A stretch of 30,755 nt of DNA from UBA2330 sp049293015. Its GTDB lineage: Bacteria > Bacteroidota > Ignavibacteria > Tepidaquicellales > Tepidaquicellaceae. The notes below the pieces were generated by a model. It was not told the DNA's origin and searched no databases. It saw only the letters and a list, made by a program, of their open reading frames with translations. A program made the translations under genes and the position numbers. The DNA lies in assembly GCA_049293015.1 (NCBI GenBank), contig JBATSB010000045.1, positions 1-30,755 of the forward strand. The letters are read 5' to 3'. Shown piece after piece: positions 15,619 through 23,489 of this stretch (position 1 is its first letter; every line of letters starts with the position of its first letter).

Positions 15619-16578
15619 CTAATATCCATAATACTCCTTATACCACTTTACAAACTTCCCTAACCCCTCTTCTATCCTTACCCCCGGAACATAATCTATA
15701 TATTCCGACAGATCCCTCGTATCCGCACTTGTAATTTTTACATCACCAGGTTGCATGCCTAAAAATATTTTCTCGGCATCCTTTCCAAGTTTAATCTCTA
15801 ATATCTCTATGAACTTCAAAAGATTTACTGGATGTTCGCCGCCTATATTAAATAATCTGTATTCTGTATCGTCAGTTTTTTTTACTAACCTAGAAATGGA
15901 TTCCGTTACATCATCGATATATGTAAAATCTCTTTCCATTTTTCCGTTATTATACACTTCGATAGGCTCCCCTTTCATTATCTTTTCAGCAAATTTATAA
16001 TAAGCCATATCGGGTCTTCCCCAAGGTCCGTAAACAGTGAAAAATCTTAATCCGGTTACAGGAAATTTGTAAAGATGATGATATGTATATGCCATTAATT
16101 CGTTTGACTTTTTTGTAGCTGCATAAAGTGATACAGGATGATCCACATTATCTTTAACCGAAAATGGGATCTTATCACTGTTTCCATATACCGAACTCGA
16201 TGATGCATAGAGCAGCTTTTTGACTTTGAACTCCTTACAGCATTCTAGAAGATTAAAAAATGCTACAATGTTACTTTGTATACTCACCTCAGGATTTGAA
16301 ATTGAATATCTGACTCCTGGCTGTGCAGCTAAATTAATTACAATATCAATCTTCTCTTCTATAAATATTTTCCTAAGCCGTTCCTGATCGGTAAGATCCG
16401 TTTTTTTAAATTTAAAATTTTTATTTTTTTTCAATAATTCAAGTCTGCCTGTTTTAAGATTTGTATCATAATAAGAATTTATATTATCAATTCCCGTCAC
16501 ATTATATCCATCTCTGCATAATCTGTCTGCTGTATGGTATCCAATAAAACCTGCTGCACCTGTAATCAGTATTTTCAA
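15619..16578 (-). CDS. UDP-glucuronate 4-epimerase-like NAD-dependent epimerase
   Basis: 319 aa extended SDR. The NAD-binding GAAGFIG motif is at 7-13. AAQPGVRYSI (~84-93) is a hallmark of the UDP-GlcA 4-epimerase (CapI/LpsL) group. Catalytic residues are in ASSSSVYG (125-132) and YAATK (Tyr152, Lys156), followed by LRFFTVYGPWGRPDMA and RDFTYIDDV. It should interconvert UDP-glucuronate and UDP-galacturonate, supplying an acidic sugar for the repeat unit. The start is TTG at 16576-16578, which places MKILITG exactly at the family N-terminus. It is 12 bp downstream of the formyltransferase-like gene and is the last gene before the palindrome gap. Confidence 0.92.
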   Translation of the reverse strand: MKILITGAAGFIGYHTADRLCRDGYNVTGIDNINSYYDTNLKTGRLELLKKNKNFKFKKTDLTDQERLRKIFIEEKIDIVINLAAQPGVRYSISNPEVSIQSNIVAFFNLLECCKEFKVKKLLYASSSSVYGNSDKIPFSVKDNVDHPVSLYAATKKSNELMAYTYHHLYKFPVTGLRFFTVYGPWGRPDMAYYKFAEKIMKGEPIEVYNNGKMERDFTYIDDVTESISRLVKKTDDTEYRLFNIGGEHPVNLLKFIEILEIKLGKDAEKIFLGMQPGDVKITSADTRDLSEYIDYVPGVRIEEGLGKFVKWYKEYYGY

Positions 16579-16590
16579 TTTAAAAACTTT

Positions 16591-17421
16591 TTATTTATAA
16601 GAATTATTTATTGCTAAATGTTTTTTAAGTCTCTTTCTCATTTTTATATATTGAGTAATTCCCGGATAAGTATAATTACGTGATTCTGAATTTCTATCCG
16701 GAAGTGTCTTTTGTTCCCCTGATTCTAATTTCTTTAGAAAGTCTTCCACTTCAGGCAAACTGTCATATATTGCTTTATGACCTATAAAAGAATAATTGTG
16801 ATTTTTCAAATCAATATCTCTTACCTTACCACTTACATAGACTTCTCCAGCATCTATTTTGTCATTCATTTTCAGAAATGAATACGCAAGATTCTTGTAA
16901 TCTTCATTATACAAAGTCCAGAATGGTGAGTATAATCCTTTATACTCAGGGGTCAGTCCTTCATGCCAGAGATATACTCCGTACTTTGCAATTCCTCTTA
17001 TCTTCTTACCAAAAAAATCATTTACACACATTGCAAAAATAATATCCGGCTTTACTTCATTTAGAAAATCCAGTACTTCTTTTTTATTTACATTGTCTGA
17101 ACTAATCTCTTTGAATTTCAGATCATCAAATTTCCTTCCTTTTGTTTTCCAGTATGGTCTGATAATTTCTCTTTTTAAATATCCCAGATCTTTCACTGCA
17201 ATTTTTTTCTTTACATAAAAAAAAAGTAAAAGCTCATTCAGTACTTTAAAATATCCATACTTCTTTGCTCTCTTTAACCCATAATCAAATCTGCCTTTCC
17301 ATGTCTTTCTCCAGGTTGCTGAATCTGACCAGACTACTCCTGCCAATTCAGTATGCTCAGATAGCCAGTCAACTATTAATTCATCAAACTCATTTTTCGA
17401 TCCTATAAATACACTTCTCAT
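16591..17421 (-). CDS. Divergent formyltransferase-fold protein
   Basis: 276 aa from the ATG at 17421 (MRSVFIGSKN). An in-frame TTG at 17439 would add six residues. The C-terminal half shows the formyl-transferase core: YGVYLWHEGLTPEYKG (~147-162) and MNDKIDAGEV (~185-194). The catalytic His (H153) and Asp (D190) are present. The Asn two residues before His in methionyl-tRNA and sugar formyltransferases is Leu (L151). A basic segment with aromatic residues (~35-95) is inserted relative to the short core enzymes. It may N-formylate an amino sugar using formyl-tetrahydrofolate, or use another one-carbon or acyl donor. The loss of Asn makes activity uncertain. It lies among glycan genes and so is not the housekeeping Fmt. 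Confidence 0.75.
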   Translation of the reverse strand: MRSVFIGSKNEFDELIVDWLSEHTELAGVVWSDSATWRKTWKGRFDYGLKRAKKYGYFKVLNELLLFFYVKKKIAVKDLGYLKREIIRPYWKTKGRKFDDLKFKEISSDNVNKKEVLDFLNEVKPDIIFAMCVNDFFGKKIRGIAKYGVYLWHEGLTPEYKGLYSPFWTLYNEDYKNLAYSFLKMNDKIDAGEVYVSGKVRDIDLKNHNYSFIGHKAIYDSLPEVEDFLKKLESGEQKTLPDRNSESRNYTYPGITQYIKMRKRLKKHLAINNSYK

Positions 17422-17443
17422 TTGTAAACTCTTTTCCAAATTA

Positions 17444-18634
17444 TTAATTAATATATGAAACCAGTTTTTCGGAAAATTTCTTTATTAAATCATTTCTGTC
17501 GAATTTTTCTTCAGCCGCTTTCCTGCAATTTTCAGACATCTCATTTCTTAAACTCAATGAATCTCTTAACATTATAATATTTTCTTTTAATTTAGCATAA
17601 TCTCTCGGAGATGAAACTAAGCCGATATTATTGTCGGAAATTATAGCTGCACCTTCACCCGTTCCCGAATATAATATAGGAACACCAGCTGCCATTGCCT
17701 CATATATCTTTGATGGAACTGCTCCATATATTTTATTAACCAAAGGAATTATAGTACAATAGTATTTAGGTAAAATTTCAGGTATCTCATTACTCTTGAC
17801 ACTTTTGTAAACAACTATCCCATTGTCAGGATTTTTTTTAATGAAATCTAAAGTTGCTTTTCTTTCAGTACCTTCTCCATATATATGAAATTCTGCCCCC
17901 AGTTCTTTAAAATTTATTTTACTTACAATTTCGAAAATTCCCTGAGCCACACCAAGCAATCCTGCATATACGATTTTGATTTTTTGTCCGCTTTCACAAA
18001 ATGATTTTGGCTTTTCAAATCTTTTTACATCTACTCCATTTCTGAAAAGGTAAGTATTAAAATCTCCGCTGCTAATTATGTGTGATACTATTTCCTCAGA
18101 CTGTCCTGTATTTAAAAAAGCTTTTCTATATAAAAATTTTTCAAGTGACTCTAATTTCTTATATATTTTCCCGTCACCAATTGCACCAAGTTCTTTTGCT
18201 GACAAAGGCCAAATGTCAGATACATTCATTATCATTTTCGAATCTGTGAATTTTGAAAGTAAATAACCGCTGTATCCAAGTGTCAAAGGAGGACTCTCTG
18301 TAAAAAGAAAATCCGGTTTGAATTTTTTTAATTTGAAAAAACTGAATAGTGATGAAAATGAAAATGAAATCATCGATATGATTCTTGGCAGCTTATTTTT
18401 TGAATTTGATGCAAATAACCAGTATCTGTTTACGTCTATGTTGTCTATTTTTTCTGAACTGCTGAATTTCCATCTGTATCCCGGAAAGATCTTTCCTTTA
18501 GGATAATTAGGCATTCCGGTTATTATCATTACTTCCCAGCCGTACTCTTTAAACTTTTTTGAAAGTTCATATAGTCTGTTTTGAGGAGCACCGGTTTCCG
18601 GATAAAAATATTGTGTAAGTATTGCTAATTTCAA
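17444..18634 (-). CDS. GT4 glycosyltransferase, WbuB/WcaI-like
   Basis: 396 aa with two Rossmann lobes (GT-B). The N-terminus MKLAILTQYFYPETGAPQNR with MPNYPKGKIFPGY is characteristic of the WbuB group. NVSDIWPLSAKELG (~137-150) is also conserved there. The donor-binding lobe has KIYEAMAAGVPIL (309-321). In Escherichia coli WbuB adds L-FucNAc to a lipid-linked acceptor, but sugar specificity cannot be transferred to this protein. The start is TTG at 18632-18634, overlapping the TGA of the CapK-like gene by 4 bp (TTGA), with no better start nearby. It is probably cytoplasmic or peripheral on the inner membrane. Confidence 0.88.
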   Translation of the reverse strand: MKLAILTQYFYPETGAPQNRLYELSKKFKEYGWEVMIITGMPNYPKGKIFPGYRWKFSSSEKIDNIDVNRYWLFASNSKNKLPRIISMISFSFSSLFSFFKLKKFKPDFLFTESPPLTLGYSGYLLSKFTDSKMIMNVSDIWPLSAKELGAIGDGKIYKKLESLEKFLYRKAFLNTGQSEEIVSHIISSGDFNTYLFRNGVDVKRFEKPKSFCESGQKIKIVYAGLLGVAQGIFEIVSKINFKELGAEFHIYGEGTERKATLDFIKKNPDNGIVVYKSVKSNEIPEILPKYYCTIIPLVNKIYGAVPSKIYEAMAAGVPILYSGTGEGAAIISDNNIGLVSSPRDYAKLKENIIMLRDSLSLRNEMSENCRKAAEEKFDRNDLIKKFSEKLVSYIN

Positions 18635-19938
18635 TCTTTTTCAACATATGAATAAAACTGTTTCATCTTTCCTGCTTTCGTTCTCTGAATTTTTTCAACT
18701 CTCTTAAATTCAGCAATAAGACCTGGCTCTAAATACTCATCCATTTTTTTTCTTATCTGTTCTCTGTCCCTTTCACTTATGTCTTCATCCGAAACCATTT
18801 CAAATACAAATTTATCCGGTTCTGTTTGTTTTATCACAAATTCTTTTAATGTATCAATCTTGTTTAAAATACTTCTTGTAACAAAATAAAATGTAATACT
18901 CGATGAGATCTTTCCGCTTGGCAACACAAGATCATCGTTGATTCCTCCGAGAAGTTTCACGATCCTGATTCTATCTTTACACGGTTCTATGACAGCTCTG
19001 TCTCCAATTTCATATCTGATGAATGGCATTGCCTTATTATGCAGTGATGTAAGTACGATCCTGCCTTCTCCGCCTTCTGTTATCTGCTTTCCACTTTCAT
19101 TTATAATTTCTACAAATACATTTTCTTCCGAAAGTTTCCAGTTACCCTCAATATCTTCAAATGCGATCAGATCAACTTCAGAAGTACCGTATTCATTTAC
19201 TACAGGAATTCCAAACGCTTTTGAAATTTCAACTTTATCATCTGCAGAACAATTTTCTGATGTACAGATACAAATTTTTAAAGATGGGCAAATTAATTTC
19301 AGATTGATCTTATTTCTATTGAGATATCTGGCAAATAAAAGAATTGAATTTGAATATCCATAAATATAATCAAACTCAGTCTTTTCAAATATTTCCGCAT
19401 AACTTTTTAATACTTCATCTGAAAGATCAAACACAGGAAATCTCACTCTGTTTGATAAAAGATCTTTTGTCTTTTCTGCATAATACTCTTTTTTCTCCAA
19501 TGGTATTCCGTAAAATCTTGCCTGTTTTGAATTTAAATTAATTCCAAAACTATTATATCTGTTTTTGATCAATGCCCATGTCATAGCATGTGAATATTTA
19601 TCTTTCGCATATCTGAATGGATGTCCGGATGAACCTGAAGTATAACCTGTGTATAATTCTTTTAAACTGAATGTATCTGAAGTAAGCTTATCTATCGAGA
19701 TCTGAAAATCACTTTTTTTTAAAATTGGAATTTCTTCCCACTGTGCAGGTAGTTTATGATCAAGTTTATTTCTGTAAAATTCATTATTCTTTAAATGATA
19801 TTTTACGATCTCCCATTTCTTATTGCTCTGCCATTTCAAGAAATCCATTTCAGATAAAGTATTCAGATATTCTATTTCTTTTTCCGCTTTGCTTAATGGA
19901 AATCCCTTTAGCTTCAAACTTAATTCGAGAAATGACAT
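18631..19938 (-). CDS. CapK/PaaK-like adenylate-forming enzyme
   Basis: 435 aa. It shows the three signatures of phenylacetate-CoA-ligase-like adenylate-forming enzymes: the phosphate-binding loop GYTSGSSGHP (98-107), EYGTSEVD (249-256), and a C-terminal TKAGK (420-424) whose K424 is the likely catalytic lysine. RYEIGDRAVIE precedes the C-terminal lobe. CapK relatives are common in capsule and O-antigen clusters, but their substrate is not settled. It could activate a carboxylic acid (a uronic acid, an amino acid or a fatty acid) for attachment to the glycan. It overlaps the downstream GT4 gene by 4 bp and sits 19 bp after the upstream GT4 gene. Confidence 0.85.
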   Translation of the reverse strand: MSFLELSLKLKGFPLSKAEKEIEYLNTLSEMDFLKWQSNKKWEIVKYHLKNNEFYRNKLDHKLPAQWEEIPILKKSDFQISIDKLTSDTFSLKELYTGYTSGSSGHPFRYAKDKYSHAMTWALIKNRYNSFGINLNSKQARFYGIPLEKKEYYAEKTKDLLSNRVRFPVFDLSDEVLKSYAEIFEKTEFDYIYGYSNSILLFARYLNRNKINLKLICPSLKICICTSENCSADDKVEISKAFGIPVVNEYGTSEVDLIAFEDIEGNWKLSEENVFVEIINESGKQITEGGEGRIVLTSLHNKAMPFIRYEIGDRAVIEPCKDRIRIVKLLGGINDDLVLPSGKISSSITFYFVTRSILNKIDTLKEFVIKQTEPDKFVFEMVSDEDISERDREQIRKKMDEYLEPGLIAEFKRVEKIQRTKAGKMKQFYSYVEKD

Positions 19939-19957
19939 TGTATTATTCGAAAGGTTT

Positions 19958-20977
19958 TTAATTCTTGACTAAAGGATCTATCACTTCAAACCATTTATAT
20001 TTAACCTGATCCCAATCAAATTCTTCAGCTTTCTTTCTTGCATTAGTCGAAATTTCAGAAGCGAATTTATTGTCCGAAATAAGATTCTCAATTTCAAAAA
20101 CAAATTTCTCCTTATCATTTGCAGGTACAAGCACGCCATCCTCCCTGTCTTTTATCAGGAATGGAATTCCTCCCACATTTGTAGAAATTACCGGCAAACC
20201 CAGAGCCATTGCCTCTATTACACTTACAGGATGATTATCAAAATTTGTTGTATTTATGAAAATATCATATTCTTCTGATATATCTGTCCATTCCTTTTTT
20301 GAAAGTTTTCCTGTTAATATAAGTGATCCATTTAATTTATTTTCAACAGATGCTTCTTCCACTTTCACAAGTGATCCGTCTTTATCCGGACCTACCATAC
20401 AAAGTTTAGCATCAGAATATTTTAATTTCAGATCTTTTAAAATTTCAATTGCAAGTAAAGGATTATAAATATCATGAAACGATCTTACCCAGAGCATCTT
20501 CGGTCCTGTTGAAATTCGGTTCTTATATTTATAACTTTTAATTGGAATAAAATTCGGAATGTAATTTACTTTGTATCCTGAATTTTCAAAATGCTCTTTA
20601 AGATATACAGACGGCGAAATATTAATATATGAATTTTCAAATATGAATTTACATTTCTTTGGAGAGCTACTTAGCCTGTATGGATAGCCACCACCTCTTA
20701 ATATAGGTATATAAGGTATCTGAAATCTGTTACACAGTTTTGCAAGAATATATGTGTACCAAAAAGCTCGAACACTATAAGAATCTATTAATACAAGTTT
20801 AAGTGATTTTCGGTTTTCATAAACTGCTTTGATCATATCAAGCATTCTTAATACCTGATTTTTTTTATTCGAAACTGATATCAGATTATAACTCTCAGAA
20901 AGTTTTGGTGTCAGCGTTTCGATAAAGGTAGGTGTGTATCCGAATTTTGAAAGAATATTACCCGCATAGAGTATCAT
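19958..20977 (-). CDS. GT4-type glycosyltransferase
   Basis: 339 aa, somewhat short for GT4. The N-terminal lobe includes PILRGGGYPYRL (~91-102) and NISPSVYLKEHF. The C-terminal lobe begins KMLWVRSFHDIYNP (~160-173) and has CMVGPDKDG and HPVSVIEAMALGLPVIS (249-265), the donor-binding E-x7-E-like segment. It should transfer a sugar from a nucleotide donor with retention. It overlaps the polymerase gene by 4 bp (ATGA), and an AGGA sequence about 10 bp upstream of its ATG is one of the few Shine-Dalgarno-like sites seen here. Donor and acceptor unknown. Confidence 0.87.
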   Translation of the reverse strand: MILYAGNILSKFGYTPTFIETLTPKLSESYNLISVSNKKNQVLRMLDMIKAVYENRKSLKLVLIDSYSVRAFWYTYILAKLCNRFQIPYIPILRGGGYPYRLSSSPKKCKFIFENSYINISPSVYLKEHFENSGYKVNYIPNFIPIKSYKYKNRISTGPKMLWVRSFHDIYNPLLAIEILKDLKLKYSDAKLCMVGPDKDGSLVKVEEASVENKLNGSLILTGKLSKKEWTDISEEYDIFINTTNFDNHPVSVIEAMALGLPVISTNVGGIPFLIKDREDGVLVPANDKEKFVFEIENLISDNKFASEISTNARKKAEEFDWDQVKYKWFEVIDPLVKN

Positions 20978-22311
20978 CTTTTTTTCCTGAAGATATAAAT
21001 AAATCCTAGTCCATAAATAAATCCGGGTGCCGCAAGTCTCATAGCTGCATGACCTAATGTAATAAAAACAAATACCGAACAGAGTATAAGAAGTATCTTT
21101 TCATCACTTGATTTAAGTTTGAAAAATGTACTAACAGGGAATAAGACCATTATTAGAATAGCCATAATCCCGAAGAGCCCGTGTTCAGCAAGTAATCTCG
21201 AATATTCAATATGTGCTGCTGCAAATACACCACTGATCTCTGCTCTTTTCTCCGATGCCATTCCGGGTCCCACACCCGTCAGAACATTATCCTGAAATAC
21301 CTCAATATCTTCTTCAAAGATCTCTAATCGTCCGCTGAACATATTACTTTTTTCCTTATCATACATGGATTCACCTTTGAATCTCATTTCAAGCAGACCT
21401 CCGCTTACTTCATTTACATAATAAAAACCTACTACAGAAACTACAAAAAGTGCCATAAAAATATATACAACTCTGCTCATTTTATCCTGAAAAGATGCAT
21501 CAGTTAATGACATGATCACAACACATAAAATTATAGCAGCTATCGGCGCAAGCATTCCACCTCTGGAAAACGTTGCAAGTCCTCTGATCAAAAATGCCAG
21601 CAGTAAAATTATATTAAGATTCTTAACTCTGAATAACCTGATATTTAAAAAATAAGCAGCGGCTATAATAAGAATTCCTAGTCCAAACATTGTAGAAACT
21701 TGATTTGGTCCAAATCCACCGCTTGCCTGAAAATTCGATTCTGTCGTAAAATCTACATCCTCCAGAGATCCGGATCTGAAGTATACAAAAATTGACATCG
21801 CTATAATTGGGTAAAGCATTGCCAGGAAAGTCTTTCTAAGCTGCTGTATCGGGATTCTCCTTCTGTAGAAATAAATTCCTGCTATACCAAGTGTTACAGG
21901 TCCCGATATGTTAAAAGAAACCATTTGTCTGGACATATCAAAAGTTGGATAATCAACAAAAAATATTGACGGAACTAATAGCAATATAAATGCAATAAAA
22001 GATACCGGTAATTTTCTGTTTCTTTTTCCAACAAGAATTCCAAGTGTTAAAAATACAATCGTAGCATACTTACCATATTCATATCCAAATCCTCCTGAGT
22101 TCATTCGTAAAAGAACTTCAATCCCAACTACATATGCAGCATATATATGCGCTGCACCGTCCATATTCTTATTCTTAAATATTGCATATACTCCTGCTAA
22201 TAAAATAATGATAGAATATACTACGCTCAGTTTTGAATTAAACAACATCAACATTGCAATGGCTATGTTTAATCCTGCATATATTTCCGCGCTAAAAGGA
22301 GAATTTTTCAC
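20974..22311 (-). CDS. O-antigen polymerase/ligase-family membrane protein (Wzy/WaaL-like)
   Basis: 445 aa with about eleven hydrophobic segments. A periplasmic loop near 325-370 contains FSGRLEIFEEDIEVF (R328) and LTGVGPG (344-350). It is followed by AHIEYSRLLAEHGLFG (366-381), the classic Wzy_C/WaaL pattern with a conserved His. GPNQVS (201-206) and TFSRGGMLA (247-255) are also typical. It would join lipid-linked repeat units into a polymer (Wzy), or ligate the glycan to a final acceptor (WaaL). Only one such protein occurs in the window, and polymerase is the better guess from context. The start codon is GTG (22309-22311), following a 59-bp spacer. Confidence 0.85.
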   Translation of the reverse strand: MKNSPFSAEIYAGLNIAIAMLMLFNSKLSVVYSIIILLAGVYAIFKNKNMDGAAHIYAAYVVGIEVLLRMNSGGFGYEYGKYATIVFLTLGILVGKRNRKLPVSFIAFILLLVPSIFFVDYPTFDMSRQMVSFNISGPVTLGIAGIYFYRRRIPIQQLRKTFLAMLYPIIAMSIFVYFRSGSLEDVDFTTESNFQASGGFGPNQVSTMFGLGILIIAAAYFLNIRLFRVKNLNIILLLAFLIRGLATFSRGGMLAPIAAIILCVVIMSLTDASFQDKMSRVVYIFMALFVVSVVGFYYVNEVSGGLLEMRFKGESMYDKEKSNMFSGRLEIFEEDIEVFQDNVLTGVGPGMASEKRAEISGVFAAAHIEYSRLLAEHGLFGIMAILIMVLFPVSTFFKLKSSDEKILLILCSVFVFITLGHAAMRLAAPGFIYGLGFIYIFRKKR

Positions 22312-22370
22312 AGTATCAAATTAGAATTTATTTTCTTGAAAATAAATATTCATTTTAATGATATTCCTGA

Positions 22371-23489
22371 TTAAATATTTAAAATTTTGTCTTTCAAATT
22401 GTTCATGTAATCCTCATATGTAAACAATGGTGCCAGCTCCGTGCATTGTCTTGATTTTAATTTTATTAATTCAATATTACTAAGTGCCAGATCAATCGCA
22501 TCTGCCAGATGTTCCGCATTCAGACTTTTTAAAAGGAATCCGTTTGAATCATTAAAATATTCTCTTACCGCTGATACATCAGAAATAATTGGCACACATC
22601 CGTAAGCTGCTGCTTCTGAGATCACTTTTGGAAATCCTTCTGACTCACTGGGCAATACAATTATGTGGCTTCTTTCATAAATTTTCTCAAGCTCTTTCCT
22701 GCTTATGAATCCTGTAAATGTTGTCTTGATCTTTAATTTACTTGCAGCTATCTCAAACATTTCTTTATCATGTCCGCCGCCTGTAAAAATAAATTCTTCT
22801 ATTTTATCTTTAAATCTCATATGTTCAAGAGCATCTATTATTAACTTTACTCCCTTATTCTTTGAAAGTGATCCTGCAAAACACAAAATCTTTTTATCAT
22901 CAAAATTTTTATTTGAAGAAATTATTTCAGCTCTGCTTAACTCTTCATTATCAAGACAAGGGTTTCTGAAATCAACTATGTTCTCAGGCTGATCTTTCCA
23001 CTTACCGTTAACAGTTACTTTTGATCTCTGAAAATTATTCTTCAGCCACCATCTCTGTATTCTGTATGAAACCGGTGGATTTTTCTGTCCCCAGTTGCCC
23101 GCATATTTTACCCAGCGTTTTGGTTTGCTTATCAAACTTAAATATGGAAGTACATAAAGTCCCATAGAAGTCGGAGCTCTGAACTGTGCCCATTCCACTT
23201 TTTTTAATATTTCTCTGATGATCTTCAAATTATGAAATGATGTAGTCAATATTGAAAACTTTTCTGAAAATTTTTCTCCGCCATATTGTTTGATTGGAAT
23301 ATACTCTACTTTATCTTCATCATATCTCATCGAACTACCCGGAGCTTGTTCATTATGCATTGGAGCAATGTGGTAGATCCTGTCAAAAATTTTTGTAAGA
23401 TGATTGATTTCCCTCACTGTCGGTCCCCATCCAACGATCTTTCCGTCTTTATTGTAATGAGGAGTATGTGAAATAATTGCTAACTTCAT
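22371..23489 (-). CDS. GT4 glycosyltransferase
   Basis: 372 aa GT-B protein. The N-terminal lobe starts MKLAIISHTPHYNKDGK and contains WVKYAGNWGQKNPP (~126-139). The C-terminal lobe starts ILCFAGSLSKNKGVKLIIDAL with FTGGGHDKEMFE. The donor-binding segment is SESEGFPKVISEAAAYG (281-297), a clear EGFP...E GT4 motif. It overlaps the preceding amidotransferase gene by 4 bp (ATGA), suggesting coupled translation. The sugar transferred is unknown. Confidence 0.9.
   Translation of the reverse strand: MKLAIISHTPHYNKDGKIVGWGPTVREINHLTKIFDRIYHIAPMHNEQAPGSSMRYDEDKVEYIPIKQYGGEKFSEKFSILTTSFHNLKIIREILKKVEWAQFRAPTSMGLYVLPYLSLISKPKRWVKYAGNWGQKNPPVSYRIQRWWLKNNFQRSKVTVNGKWKDQPENIVDFRNPCLDNEELSRAEIISSNKNFDDKKILCFAGSLSKNKGVKLIIDALEHMRFKDKIEEFIFTGGGHDKEMFEIAASKLKIKTTFTGFISRKELEKIYERSHIIVLPSESEGFPKVISEAAAYGCVPIISDVSAVREYFNDSNGFLLKSLNAEHLADAIDLALSNIELIKLKSRQCTELAPLFTYEDYMNNLKDKILNI

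Noticed and set aside
16591..17421. Housekeeping methionyl-tRNA formyltransferase
   Set aside because: The catalytic Asn is missing, the C-terminal Fmt domain is absent, and there is no def or related translation gene nearby. The context is glycan biosynthesis.
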